Source of the DNA: Clarireedia homoeocarpa | Taxonomy: Eukaryota; Ascomycota; Leotiomycetes; Helotiales; Rutstroemiaceae | DNA: 64,000 nucleotides | Direction of reading: 5' to 3' | Assembly: GCA_001465935.1 (NCBI GenBank) | Contig: LNKV01000038.1 | Coordinates: 628,176 to 692,175 of the forward strand | Shown here: positions 22,765 through 34,766 of the stretch, piece after piece | How the letters are laid out: the number at the start of each line of letters is the position of its first letter | Numbering within the stretch: the stretch's first letter is position 1 | Notes under the pieces: model-generated | Told to the model about the DNA's origin: nothing | The model's input: only the letters and a program-made list of their open reading frames with translations | Database searches by the model: none | Program-made: the position numbers and the translations under genes

Positions 22765-24789
22765 TTAATCGTCCTCTTCCGCAGTTGCAACGGCTGCAGC
22801 CCGTGATTCCGTCGCCGTTTCACCTGACATTCCAGTCTCGGAGGAAGCACGTGCAGCGGGTTCGACGGGAGGTTTGTAGAATGCGTGTTCATCTTCTTCG
22901 GCGTCGAGTTGCATGAGGAATGTTTCCCAGAGCTCGATGAGCTATATGTTGTCAGCAAGGATTGAAGTAAATAAGTTTGATTGGTGACATACCTCTTTTT
23001 GAGCTTCAACAGCACTTTCCAAGAAAGTTTCCACAGCACTCTTGAAATCCTCAACCTTTTCACGCTCAAAGCGATCAAGCTCCGTTTTCATCAAACGACC
23101 CATATCTTCAAACAATAATCTTGCTTGATGAACTTTCTTTTCGGCATCAGCAACTTCTCCTTGGATTTGATTCAAGCGGTCTTGCTGTGATTTTCCTTGA
23201 CGCAATAATTTCTCCTGGGTTGCCTTGCGCTTTTGTAGACTGGCTTCTGCGGAATGCCACGAGTGATATGCATTTTGCCGTGAAGTGAAGGCTTGCTTGA
23301 TACTTCCAATAAGACGGATGTACTCATCAATAGTAATTCCCAAAGTCAAAACATCTTGTTGTGCTTGACGGTCATAGAGCTCCCTGATTCTAACTTGTAG
23401 GTCCGCGAGACTTTCAAGTGGTCCTGATAAAGATGCAGAAAGCTCCACCGCAGATAGTGCTCGAAGTGAGCCAGAAAAGTCACCTGCAGCTTCCGCAAGC
23501 CCCTTGCGCTGGCTCACTACAACATCCATGGCCTTCAAAAGAGCTTTCAGCTGGTTCTCCAGAGCGTCCAAGTAGATTCGGCGCTCATGAAACCACTATA
23601 TAATATTAGTAGCTGTAAAAATTCTTTAAAAGAGCTTCCTTACATCATCATGCTCAACGAACTTTCCACCACCGCCTACTGAGATTCCTAAACCACTGAA
23701 CATTCCTTTACTCTCTCCCAAACTAGGCTCCTTGCGTTCCTTATGTTTAACATCAACATTAAATGCCTCGCTCTCCAAGAATAATTTCAGGTCTCCATCA
23801 TGTTGAAGAGTTGGGTGCGCAGCTGTTTTGTTAAGCATTCTTTCCAATGCAGCTCGTCTAGATTCAACAAAATTGGTATCAAATCTTCCCACTGCTTGTT
23901 TTTCTGGTGGAGGTGGCACAACGATACCCGGGTTATTAGCATGGAGCGAGTTGTATAGCCATAAGAAATCCCTATATCTTCGAGTAACAGTAAATTCTGG
24001 TTGGCGATAAGCTTTAGAAGTTGTCTATCCCGCAGTCAATATATTGATAAAGATTTCCTTGGATTTCAACACTCCTACCCTTGTCTGTACTGAATATACG
24101 ATGTGAGAGCTGGTCAAATCTCCAACCTTGTGCGGGTCACCGACTGTAATATCAAAGCTGGGTTTCGCCGCTTGTTCGATGCTAACGCTGGGATTGGTAT
24201 CTCGTCGAACAGGACCACCCTGTGAGGGTTGAACAGGAGGGGGTATGCGAGGTCCAGGCGTTGGTTCTGCTTCATCCCCCAGGTCCACAGAGTCCAACAA
24301 AGTACGGGTCGTGGAGCTCTGAGAAGAAGCTACAGGTTGTCGTATATTATGGGTAACTGTTTGTTCTTTCTGCGGCGGCGCAGGAGGCTGATCGGCTTGA
24401 GGTGTCGGCGCATTATCACCCAACGGCCCTAATGGACCTAAAGAGTCATCCAAAGCTTCGAGTCTAACCGGTTGTGCTCCAGCCCGTCGAGGTCCTCGCG
24501 TGGACCGCCCCGCAGGTGCCTTTGGTTGCGTAGCTGCAGGTGCGGATGTCTGCGATGCTGTTCCGGAAGATTCTACGAAAGAAATTAGAGAAAACGATCT
24601 CATGCACTCGAACATTACCAACCTGGTTCTCCTGCCGATTCTTCTGACTTTGGCGCAGCTTCTGGTGTTGCTTGAACTTGGGAAGGAACATCTGGAATTG
24701 CTGTCAACAATGTTCTTTTGTGCCATATCCTTCTCACTTTGCAGTAACATACCTCCCCACGGTGAGTCGCCGGCGTCTTCAAGATCCAT
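22765..24789 (-). CDS. VPS5: Retromer sorting nexin Vps5 (PX-BAR)
   Basis: Vps5 is the PX-BAR subunit of retromer, which recycles receptors from endosomes to the Golgi. Exons are 24753-24789, 24623-24691, 24079-24572, 23644-24024, 22993-23595 and 22765-22941, all in phase, giving 586 residues. The N-terminus MDLEDAGDSPWG is typical of fungal Vps5 and is followed by a disordered Pro/Gln-rich region to about 170. The PX domain (about 173-295) has FTVTRRYRDFLWLYNSL and PPPPEKQAVGRF, the PtdIns3P-binding signature. The BAR domain (about 325-545) follows with LDALENQLKALLKAMD and LYDRQAQQDVLTLG. The C-terminal exon (LIELWETFLMQLD) closes the last BAR helix and ends in an acidic tail. Five introns of 48-61 bp. 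Confident. Confidence 0.94.
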
Positions 24790-25302
24790 TGTCACAGTTG
24801 GATTGAGGAGCTTGAGAAAGATGTGTTGTAAACAATCGCAGTGGAAGTTCCAGAGAGTCGGCGCGGCACAGACGAAGCTTCCGGTACGTATTGCCAAGAG
24901 TTTTGTGCTGAAGGCCGTTTCCGGTTGCAGGGATATGTAAGTTTATTGGAGATCAAAAATGTTAGAGCTCCATCAAAAAGTGCAGCACCACGTCAGTAGT
25001 TGCTTTTGTACTTAGAATTATTGATTAGTTATTATGAAGTGTCCCATAAGTTAACTTATTAATGAGACTTCGTGAAAATCAAAGGGACTCGTTCCGGTTC
25101 AATTGAACCCTACTAAACTGATACATAGGCAGGCCAATTCGTTCAAGGTGCAGTAAGCTACATATAACTGTCTATCCACCAGTTCTCTGATGGGTGACGA
25201 GCACCGCACTATGAAGAACGTCGTGATGGGTCATTGCACGGCACTGAAAATAGCATCCAGTCTTGCAATGGTTTGATCGAAACAATATATCCACAACCAA
25301 GC
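24790..25302. promoter_or_regulatory. VPS5 promoter and MED11 3' flank
   Basis: 513 bases between two tandem minus-strand genes. An open minus-strand extension of VPS5 (MAIRTGSFVCAAPTLWNF...) exists upstream of the chosen ATG but lacks conservation with Vps5 starts. No other gene is seen. Confidence 0.4.
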
Positions 25303-25917
25303 TCAACTCTTATTCCCGCTCTCCCTGTTTTGCGGTATTGGCTGTCCATTGTAAATGCCTTTATCCAGGTCCTCTAGGAACTTCCTGCTCTTCGACCATA
25401 ATTCTGCCTCCATGTCTCTACCAACTCTGCCGCTTCGACTGTTCAACCAACCTATGTCGAGGTTCCCCATGCCGCCATCTACAGTCACCTCATCCGCTTT
25501 GTTCGCCGATGGCTGACCTGGTGCTATAGGTCCTCCGACGGGCCTTCCTTTGGACTTGGTTTTGATTTTATCTACCGGTATAATATCTGCCTCTTCCAAT
25601 CCAAGGATCTGTCGTCGTAATCGCACATCGACCGATTGTAGAGTCCGGAGATATGAGTTCGAGGCAGCTTCAAAAGCCTGCCGCCTTTCTTGTGGTGACA
25701 TGTTTTGATCTGAGGCTTGTGATGCAGTGAGAATTTTGAGCGTTTGTCCGGCAGTCTGAACAAGTTGTAGAATACTCTGCGATTCATTAGATCTCATAAT
25801 GGTGTCAAGCGCGGACATTCATTTCACCTTATCTATTTCGTTGAGCTGCTGAATGCGCTCGGCTTTTGTGAAAGGCCGGAAGGCTGATGGCTGTTCTTCT
25901 TCGGGAGATTCAGACAT
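25303..25917 (-). CDS. MED11: Mediator complex subunit 11
   Basis: Med11 is a head-module subunit of Mediator and helps recruit TFIIH and RNA polymerase II. Exons are 25828-25917 and 25303-25776 with a 51-bp phase-0 intron, giving 187 residues. The diagnostic N-terminal helix reads FTKAERIQQLNEIDK, continued across the intron by SILQLVQTAGQTLKILT. A middle helix has SNSYLRTLQSVDVRLRRQIL. The C-terminal half is Gly/Ser/Lys-rich with DMEAELWSKSRKFLEDL near the end. Family size and motif order fit fungal Med11. Without the splice, the two exons look like unrelated short frames. It is divergent from TAF5. Confidence 0.9.
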
Positions 25918-26336
25918 AGCGACGTGGACTTTCAATGTGGAAGCCGAGAATGCGTGGTTGAATGCAGCACTATCAGATAATTTTTGAGCCGCAATGGAGT
26001 GGTCGAGATCAATTAAGTTGAACCGCAGGAAAGTAAAGTAGTGGGGGGGTATTGTCCTGCAGAGGCTCTGCGGGTCGCCTGCATTAGCGTAGTATTTGAT
26101 CCAACCTTTCAATTCAATTGCTTGTGCCAGCCCCGTGAAATATCAAACCTCTCTCCTTCGTTTTCTCGGCATTCACTCAAGTCGACTTTTGTTTATATCA
26201 ATCATTTGCCCGCCTTGCTACTGTGGTATTTGAGGGCCCAAACCGCTCATGGAGTGATAGGAAGGTGATGGTTTCAGTTAGTAGTGGATGAAAACAGGAA
26301 TGAAGGCATCGGGAAAAACGTAGCAACTGGCAAATC
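25918..26336. promoter_or_regulatory. Shared MED11-TAF5 divergent promoter
   Basis: 419 bases between the start codons of two general transcription genes. No clear TATA box is seen on either side, as is common for housekeeping promoters. Confidence 0.55.
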
Positions 26337-29135
26337 ATGTCGACCACAGGTTCTACAAACGGTCCACCTAGTGCTGGAATGAGTGGACAACAAGGCGCTC
26401 AGGGGCCTCCTCCTCAGACTTCGAACGTGTCGCAACAAAATTTGAACCAAATTGTAAGCCTTTCCAGTATATTCCAGTATACAGCGCAATCCAGCCAGTC
26501 ACATGGTTTTTGCATTATTTATTATCACCTCCCTAGGTGCACCTACACCTGCACCTGCACCTGCGTCTGGCTGAGTAGTCATTCGCAAACAAGACCTTGA
26601 GTGAGTGCTCATGCATATACTTCTTATTCACTCAGCTGCGGCTTGTCTGCACTTTGATCTCTAAAAACAAGAGCTTCTGTGACAGGGTCTTGCGTGTTCA
26701 CCTTGGCCTCTGAGCATACTCTACTCTATCTTTGCTTCTTTCCCAATCCCAGTTCTCACTCAGCAAAAGTCAAAGATCTCTACTCAGCTGAGGAGAGCGA
26801 TAAAGTACGACTATTCATACTGTCTCATCGTCTCGTTTCATTTTCGATGCATCCTCCAAGCCTCTATAAATGTTGCCACCCAAAATATAACTCTTCTGGT
26901 CCACCTTCTGACCAAGTACGGTGCCAGGTCATTGAATATCTCATCAAGAAAGGGTATAATCGAACAGAGCAGGTGCTGAGGCAGGAATCTGCGAACGTCG
27001 ATAGGGATGGCAAACCCATCCAAGAACGAGCCGAAGATCTTGGGACTGCGAAGTACTCAAAAGGTTTCAGGTTATTGAGCAATTGGATCGAGCAAAACCT
27101 AGACATCTACAAGGTAAATGATGATCGATTTGAATTCACAACCTTTGCCTTTGTTGACACGTATGGCAGTTTGAACTCCGGCGACTCCTATGGCCTATTT
27201 TCGTTTATTCCTGGATCGAACTCATCGTCAATGGTTTCGCCAGCGATGGGCAGAATTTTCTCAACGAGTTCAAAGGCCAGTTTGAGCGTGTTCATGCTGA
27301 TGAGCTTCGCGTGTTCGAAACAATCAGTTTACCGCAGCAACTTTCTGATAACACAATCACAAGGCTCTACCGCTCTAACAAATATAGATTGCCTTTGAAC
27401 ACTCACGTCTACTATAATCTCATCACCCACCTTGAATCTAATAATAAAGCAGGAGGCTCTGTTGTAATCTACTTACTACAGACATACTGCGAAGTACGAG
27501 AAACCCAACGAGGGCCCATCGATCAATACAGCTTTGAAGCTATCATCAATCAGGCACATAACGTCGAGGCAGATGAGTCAGACCTTCAAGAAGGAATCCC
27601 AGGTGCCTTCACTGGTATCACTAACAAAGATATCGCGGATAACAATGCCGTATTAAAGCTAGGCATGATGCCAATGGAGCCGGAATTGGCGCTGGATGTT
27701 CGTGCGGAACTAGAAGATGAAGATTCGAGACATCCCCCAGAACCCGGGAGGTTGTCCTTGGTAGATGAGTTTGACCAAAACATCAAACGTGAAGAAAGCG
27801 CCGACGCTCCAAATCGCAACGAAATCCCTTTGCCTCCATCACGAGCTCGAGATGTTGTCATGGAAGTCCAAAAAATCAAAGAGAACCGAGATAGGTTTCG
27901 AATCGATAGTCGTACAGGAGGCATCGGACCACAGGTATCTGTTTGCATGTTTACTTTCCACAATACCCTTGATACGTAAGTCTTGGTACTTTTCCTAGTC
28001 GCTCGTGTGAAAAATGCTGACATATGGCAGCATTACTTGTATTGAGTTTTCCGATGATAACAACCTCGTTGCTGTTGGAACTGAGGAGTCTTACATTCGA
28101 GTCTGGCATCTCCATGGGGAGCCACTTAAGTCAGCAGTCAAAGCAGGTCCGAATGATCCACAGCCATCTAATTCTCGCCGCCTCATTGGCCATTCCGCAC
28201 CTGTCTACAGTGTCTCTTTTTCCCCATCAATCGCCGGTCCTGACGATGCCAGTGATTCCACTCCGTCCACCGCTCCAAAACTCCTAGTCTCCTGTTCCTC
28301 CGACCGCACCATCCGTCTCTGGTCTCTTGAAGCATGGGCTTGTCTTGTCGTCTATAAAGGCCATGAAGGCCCCGTATGGAACGTTAAATTTGGCCCCTTC
28401 GGACACTACTTCGCCACCTGCGGCTGGGACAAGACCGTGCGCGTTTGGGGCCAAGACCACATTTCCTATCTTCGCATGATGGTCGGCCACGACTCCAATG
28501 TCAACCAAGTCGCCTGGCATCCCAACGGCGCCTACATCTTCTCCTCTAGCGATCAAGCCGACAAAACCGTCCGCATGTGGTCTTTCACAACTGGTGATTG
28601 TGTGCGTATCTTTACAGGGCACACAGAGTTCATCAGTGCCCTCGAATGCAGTCCCAATGGCAAGATCCTCGCCTCAGCCGATGCAGGTGGCTCCATCATA
28701 CTCTGGGATCTCGCAAAAGGAACACAAATCAAGCGGTGTCGCGGCCACGGCAAAGGCGGCATCTGGTCGCTATCCTTCAGCGTCGAATCCACCGTCCTCT
28801 GCTCCGGCGGCGCAGACGGCACTGTACGTATCTGGGACGTTGAAGTCCCGTCTGATCCGTATAAGAACGCGGATGGCGAAGTTGTGGGCACGGGCGGCCA
28901 GGCGGATGCTACGCGGGTTAATGGAACGGCGGTCGTGAGTACTGGACAGGCTGGTTCGGGTGGTGGTGCCGCGGCGGGGGTTGCAACGGGGGCGGGGTTG
29001 GGAAAGAAAAAGGGGAAGGACATGATGATTACGCCGGATCAGATCAGTGCGTTTCCGACGAAGAAAAGCCCTGTTTATAAGGTTAAGTTTACAAGGATGA
29101 ATTTAGTGATGGCGGGTGGTTGTTATTTGCCTTAA
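26337..29135 (+). CDS. TAF5: TFIID subunit TAF5 (also SAGA), WD40 protein
   Basis: TAF5 is a scaffold of TFIID and, in yeast, of SAGA. Exons are 26337-26453, 26928-27113, 27170-27975 and 28031-29135, all in phase, giving 737 residues. A LisH motif begins at residue ~36 (QIVIEYLIKKGYNRTEQVLR). The TAF5 NTD2 domain follows at about 90-235 (NWIEQNLDIYK joined to FELRRLLWPIFVYSWIEL). After an acidic linker come six clear WD40 blades (from ITCIEFSDDNNLVAVG to GTVRIWDV). The C-terminus is the invariant PVYKVKFTRMNLVMAGG. The first intron is 474 bp, about nine times the local norm, and is open in one frame from 26679 into exon 2, so an alternative first exon is possible. A Gly/Ala-rich insert lies between the last blades. 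Confidence 0.95.
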
Positions 29136-29847
29136 AGTAAGATGACAGAGGTGGATGGTTTTTTTTGGGGGGGGGTTGTTTTTTGGGGGGTTTGTCTGCG
29201 GATGTAGAGGGATGGTAAGCCGTTTGATGGGATGTGTAGAATAGTCGAAGAGAGAAAATTTGCTTTTTCATTTACTTTGTGAGATATCGCGGATGAGAGT
29301 GAGGTGGAGGTGGAGAATAGCCGAAGTGGCGCGTCCTATACTGAAAAATAATAGAATGGTTTTAATAGCCTGAAGCCTCTGCATAATTCGCGAGACGAGA
29401 GTACATTCGTGTGATGTTGGGTGACCGGCGACTGGTGACTGGTGTCTTGACCTGCCTTACTTTGGGTTGTTCCTGAGAGCCTAAGAAACGATTGCACACT
29501 TTATCACATAAATTCACACACATGAAAGGAACAGAAAGGGGGCTGATTGAAAGAGGGAAATGGTAACCCTATTCACAAATCCAACAGTATTTCTACCCCA
29601 CCCTCTGCATTCCTCTGATGTCCCAACAACCCCATCTCATCACCGTATCGCCTGTATCTCCTCTCTCCCAGTAAAATCCAAAAAGGGAAACCCCACCACC
29701 AAAATGCCCCATCACCAGTCCCGAAACCCAGCAGCCATTTTGACAACAACCTTAACGCCTTGACACCCAACATCAATCACGCACCCATTTCTTTCCATTC
29801 GAATACACACACACACGCTCCTTCCCTCCTCCTCCCCCTTTTCACTC
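29136..29847. other. Convergent 3' region with poly-G/T tracts
   Basis: Just after the TAF5 stop are runs of T and G (ttttttttgggggggggttg at about 29159-29178). Further on are ACACACAC and CT-rich tracts near 29800-29840. No gene is seen; both flanking genes end here. Confidence 0.5.
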
Positions 29848-31675
29848 TCAAATACTCGGCGCAACAGGCTTTCCTCCATCCACAATAATCTGTTCGTCTA
29901 CCCTCTTTTCCAAATCACCGTACTCCAATCTCTTGTACGTTGTGATCCTCGCCTCATTCATATCTATCTCGAACAATCTTATCCTGCGATGATAGCCGCC
30001 GTAGCCGCCATAGCCACCAAAACCAGCGCCGCCTCCGTAGCACATCCATAGAGCGGGGGATTCATCTTTTTTGTGGCGTGAGAGAGCGCAGTATTCATTT
30101 GCGTGGTCACTGTTTAAGAACTAAGTCAGTTTAGGAAGAAAATATGGGGAAACAAAACAGAGCGTAAAAGGGTAAGGGAAAAAAGGAACAACTTACTGCC
30201 CGCAGCTAACCATCACAACACCTTGTTCCACAAGGGCATCCCGGAAACCAGAGTTAAACGCAGGTGCTGTAACACCTTCCCTCCATTCTCCAAAATGGTA
30301 GAGATCATCATCCCTGTATTCTGGCAATGGGATATGGATAAATGCTAAGTCCATATGTATATGTGTATAACCAGAGTGTTCCTTCTTTAATCCTTCAGCA
30401 GTTTGTTTGAACCAGTCAATCTGATTCTTCTTCAGCCAGTCGTAACCTTTGAACGAACGTTCGTCAGGGGAGTAGGCGTGCGTATCTAATAGGTAAATCG
30501 TTAAGGCCGAATGCTTTGAACTTCCTTGGGCTAGGATTTCAACGACATAGTTTCCTACGCCCTCGATCTCCTCAGGACCGGCTTCGGAGAGAGAATATGG
30601 GAGGGATTCGATTAAAGCCATTTGCTGAGCGCGAGGAAGGGATCCTTCATCGTCGTGATTCCCGAATATTGTGGCGAACGGAATCTTGCGTTTGATGAAT
30701 AATTCCGCATATTTGAAGATAGCCTGATCGTATTAGTCTACGAACATGTAGCCCGCGTTGCAGAACTTACACTTTGTGCATCTGGCGCAGTGTCTCCGTT
30801 GATCTGATCACCACTTAGAACAACTAAATCTGGTTTCTCTTCGTCCAGCAATCGTCCAACAAATTCCAAAGTTCTGGGGTCAGCCTCGCACTTCCCGCCA
30901 TCATCTGGCATTGGCTCCCTACAATGCCCAGTACCTGTACTCAGATGTAAGTCCGCCGCCTGGAGGATCTTGAATTTCCCATTATCTCTTATGCGTGGTT
31001 TGGGTTTCACGGGTTGGATGAGTTTGCCTCGTCGTATACTGAGTCGAGCTTCCTGGACTTCACCAGAAGTATCTAGCAGCAACGGAGTGCCGACCATCTC
31101 CCAACCATCTCTGGGATCAACCGCATCTGCACCGAACAGCACATCCACGGAAGTAACAGCCTTGTTCGAATCACTCGCATGACGCTTCGCCGACCGTTTC
31201 AACCATATACCCGCAGGCCTAGCTTCCCATCTCTCGTCGCCTTCGCCCTTCATTCCCGTGGCCGGGTCCAATCTTCCCACACTAACATCCAGCACTACTT
31301 TATCATCCGTCGTGAGTTCCTCCTCCTTCTTCCTCTGCACATGCACGTAAGCGGTACTAACCCACCCTTCGCCCAAATACAAATCTTTCTCTATGCGATG
31401 CCATTTATCCGAGTCGAGTTTGCAGCTTGTGAAAAGATTGATTCGCGAACATTTTGTGACAGTAACATCTGTGATTACCAGACCTGGGTGGTGCGCTGGC
31501 ATATAATCATGGAGTGCGGTTGGGAGGACTCGATATCGATTGTCGAGGAAGTAGACTACGATTATGCTGAAGATAGTAAGTGCGCCGAGCTGAGTTATTG
31601 TGCGGACCTTATGAATGATCAGCACATATCGGGGGACGGATTGTGCGGGGGCATATTAACAATTCTTCTGGTCAT
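29848..31675 (-). CDS. DCR2: Calcineurin-like phosphoesterase, Dcr2 type
   Basis: A metallophosphatase of the yeast Dcr2 group, which promotes cell-cycle start through Sic1 and acts on Ire1. Exons are 31661-31675, 30771-31607, 30197-30723 and 29848-30109, giving 546 residues. The first exon codes only MTRRI; its intron uses a weak GTTAAT donor but has a good TGCTGAT branch site and is 53 bp. A membrane anchor lies at about 12-30 (QLGALTIFSIIVVYFL). The catalytic motifs are in order: ILQAADLHLS, VVLSGDQIN, TIFGNHDD, LAFIHIPLPEY and SCGHDHANEYC, the last created by the final splice. A Gly/Tyr-rich loop precedes the C-terminus. All metal ligands look intact, so it should be active. Confidence 0.92.
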
Positions 31676-32065
31676 CTTGTCTCGCCGAAGCTGTGTTGAG
31701 CTATCCGCGAACAGCTCCCAACTAGTCCAGTTCTCGAGGTTGGTGTGATTGAATGAATTGATTGTCCCATCCGTAGGTCCCGCTACTGACTCATATCAAC
31801 CTTCACGTCCCGTATGTACAATGCAAATTCTATGGGTTATGTGTTGACCTGGCATTTCCCGTTTTAAGTTCTTTGATGGCAGATCTGGGGTAGTGCGCTA
31901 ACGACCAAAAGAAATGTTAGCGCCTTGTGTTACCCATGGATGATTTTCTAGAAGTTTTGGACGATCATTCTGTTACGTTGATAGACCCGAAAAGTTGTTT
32001 CACGATAGCAAAGTTTCGGGCAATTGCTTATACTACATGACATGACATGTTATACATGGCTACGA
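31676..32065. promoter_or_regulatory. DCR2 upstream region and 3' flank of the methyltransferase gene
   Basis: 390 bases between tandem minus-strand genes. A repeat of acatgacatg occurs at about 32036-32049. No gene is seen. Confidence 0.4.
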
Positions 32066-33488
32066 CTACTCGATTTTTCTCCAGACTCCAATGAAGCCCC
32101 CTCCAATAATTCTTGTTCCAACCATGGGCCTGCAAATCACTTCCCAGCCAGAAGGATCGACTGGATCTTTTCGTTTCGCTGTTAGACTGTCACTATCAGT
32201 CATACCCGTTTCCGATATTTCGCTCAGATTTCCCGCTGCCTCTGTTTGATTTCCACTTTCGGAAGTCTCGCCCTCAGTCCCCGAATCGGTGTCGATAACT
32301 GCTCCCTCCTCTACCACGCTCGATCTTCTTGCTTCCGCCTCCGCTTTAAGCAGGGCTCTTGGCCTTACCAATCGAACGTCCCATTCTCTTCCTCCAGACA
32401 AGCCGGATCCTAGCTCCAAGACACTCTCCAAAGCGAACTGCAACTTTTTATCCTTCACGGTATGAAGACAACTCATAACCTGGGTTATACTGGGACAGAA
32501 TGTAATCAGAATGCCACTGGGTTTTATGCATTTGCCGACAATTTCCATTTCATTGTGAGTGTTTGGTAGATCTAAAATTCCGTGATCGAGAAAGGCATCT
32601 CCCGTTTCGGACAACCTTTGTGAGAGGTACCCGTTTATATTACCCACGTGAAAGTCGACATGAGGATAGTATATTCCATCTCGGAAATTCTTGACTGTCT
32701 TCTCAGCATGTTTTGAATGCGTGCTTGACGAGTCTAGCGTGTGAATCACAGCCCTTCGATTCGCACGCCATTGATTGTAGACCCTTTCCTTCTCTCTTGA
32801 GCCTTCAAGAAAGTCATGGGCGTCCACATTATTGATTTCCCCATCTACTTTGGGTTCAGGAATAGGAGGAGCTGCAGTATTTGCTCCATGAATTGCCCGT
32901 GCCAGATGTAGTGTCAGGGCACCATGGCCAGTTCCAGCTTCGAAAATCTCCAGTCTTGCTTCATTCTGTCCTCCGTGGGTCTCGTTCGGTACCGAGGGGT
33001 TGAGGTCAAGTAGAGATATGATCAAGTTTGCATCTTTCGGGTATATCTTGAATACTTATCAATATTGTTGAACGTGCACTTATCACTGGAGTACACTCAC
33101 TGGTGTGACTATTCTCGGCGAAAGCGTTACATAGTCGCCGAGCGTGGGTTTGTATATTCGGTATGAAGACCCTTTTGGACCGTCAATTATATGCCTGTAT
33201 GGTTTACCAATCACATCATCGGCGCTCAGTTTCCATCTGTGGTTTTTGAAGTTGATTGTTTCGCCAACTTTGAGTGGTGGTGTCAAGAGAGGGGCAAGCT
33301 TAGAATTATTTCTAGATTTAAGCAGAACGATGTCATTCTCTAAGAGTGAGCATTAGTCTCAGATGGTATTGCATCTAGCCGTAGGTCGTACCTCTAACTA
33401 TCTCTTGAGAGAAACACCGGCGACTATAAAACGCGAAGAACCAATTATGAACAGGTCTTGACACCAGACGTCGCTGAAGGCTGATCAT
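32066..33488 (-). CDS. Mitochondrial tRNA m1A58 methyltransferase-like protein (TRMT61B/Gcd14 type)
   Basis: Exons are 33392-33488, 33101-33339 and 32066-33046, giving 438 residues. The N-terminus MISLQRRLVSRPVHNWFFAF is an Arg-rich mitochondrial presequence. The small N-terminal barrel of the TrmI/Gcd14 family then appears (GETINFKNHRWKLS, then PTLGDYVTLSPRIVTP), followed across the second intron by IYPKDANLIISLLDL. The SAM-binding motif I is IFEAGTGHGALTLHLARAI, and a later motif reads FLDHGILDLPN. The C-terminal part has a Ser/Glu/Thr-rich insertion before a conserved end (WEVICRPMVGTRIIGGGFIGVW). Family knowledge says such enzymes methylate A58 of mitochondrial tRNA, sometimes rRNA or mRNA. 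The catalytic region departs somewhat from TrmI, so the exact substrate is inference. Confidence 0.82.
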
Positions 33489-33677
33489 CACGAAATTGAA
33501 TGGCCCAGAACCTCTGAATTTTTCACATGAAAGTGTCAGCATCAGCCTCACGCTAGCGGCCGCCTGCAGGGTGAGCTTCAGCTCGCCGGGGACATCATTC
33601 TTACATTTTCCATCACTTTGTCTCTATCTACCCAATCTTACAAAAGTCATATTCTCGGTCAGCATAGGAAAGTCAAA
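33489..33677. promoter_or_regulatory. Short divergent promoter
   Basis: Only 189 bases separate the methyltransferase ATG from the hydrolase ATG. It contains a NotI-like gcggccgc word at about 33558-33565 and a C/T-rich stretch towards the hydrolase. Confidence 0.5.
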
Positions 33678-34653
33678 ATGGTCACAGAAATAGAAGGAAT
33701 TCATAAAATCGGTTTTCAATCCCTCTATACCAAAACATGGAAAGTCTGGCAGCCTCTCACCGGTATATCAGCAATTCTCTGCTAACTTCTCTTCACTACA
33801 GCCCGATACCCCTCCCAAAGCCAAATTGATCTTCATCCATGGCTTCTCAGACCACTGCAATCGCTATTATGACCTCTTCCCGACACTTGCCTCTCGTGGC
33901 ATCGAAGTACACGCCTTCGACCAACGAGGCTGGGGTCGCAGCGTCAGCAAGCCTTCGGAAAAAGGGCTGACGGGCCCTACATCTCTTGTCATATCCGACA
34001 TTGTTTCGTTCATTAACTCAAATTTGCCATCTCCCGTTCCAGTTTTTGTAATGGGGCATTCAATGGGTGGTGGGGAAGCCCTTACTCTAGCAAGTGATTC
34101 CACCTATGCAGACCTTATGCCAAGCATCCGCGGCTGGATTCTCGAAAGCCCATTTATCGGTTTCCCGAAAGGGTATGAGCCGAATTTTCTCACTGTGTTC
34201 TTCGGGCGTTTAGCAGGAAAGGTACTCCCGCGTATGCACATGGTTAATCGGCTACCACCGGAGAACTTGACGCGCGACCCTGCGGTTATAAAGTCGATGA
34301 ATGAAGACAAATTGATGCACAATACGGGGACACTGGAAGGATTAGCGGGAATGTTGGATAGAACGGCGGCCCTGAATGAGGGGAAGGCGAAGCTTAATGA
34401 CGGGGTGAAGAGTTTGTGGTTGGGTCATGGAACAGAGGATAAGGGGACGAGTTTTGAGGCTAGTGAGAAGTGGTTCCAAGAACAGACGGCAAACGTGCCA
34501 GATAAGGAGTTTAAGAAGTATGAGGGCTGGTATCATCAGTTACATGCGGATACACCAGAGACAAATAAGATTTTTGCGAAAGATGTGGGGGATTGGATAT
34601 TGGCGAGGTGCGAGGGAGAGGAAGGAAATAGAGGGGGACTATCAAAGTTATAA
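33678..34653 (+). CDS. Monoglyceride lipase-like alpha/beta hydrolase
   Basis: A serine hydrolase of the monoglyceride-lipase group (yeast Yju3-like), cleaving monoacylglycerols at lipid droplets or membranes. Exons are 33678-33743 and 33802-34653, giving 305 residues. The join YTKTWK/PDTPPKAKLIFIHG restores the family sequence exactly but needs a weak GTCTGG donor; the branch site TGCTAAC is good. The nucleophile is Ser109 in GHSMGG, with the oxyanion motif FIHGFSDHC before it. The acid and histidine lie in GHGTEDKGTS and GWYHQLHAD. A cap region covers about 135-215. The gene is convergent with its right neighbour, 113 bases apart. Confidence 0.87.
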
Positions 34654-34766
34654 TTTCAAGGCATGGTGACGAAAGAATTGATTTTATGAGCATGGGTATT
34701 TTGCGCTGGTAGGACACAGGTATGGGACTTTGGATAACTATAATTAAGACACTTGGTAACTGTTAC

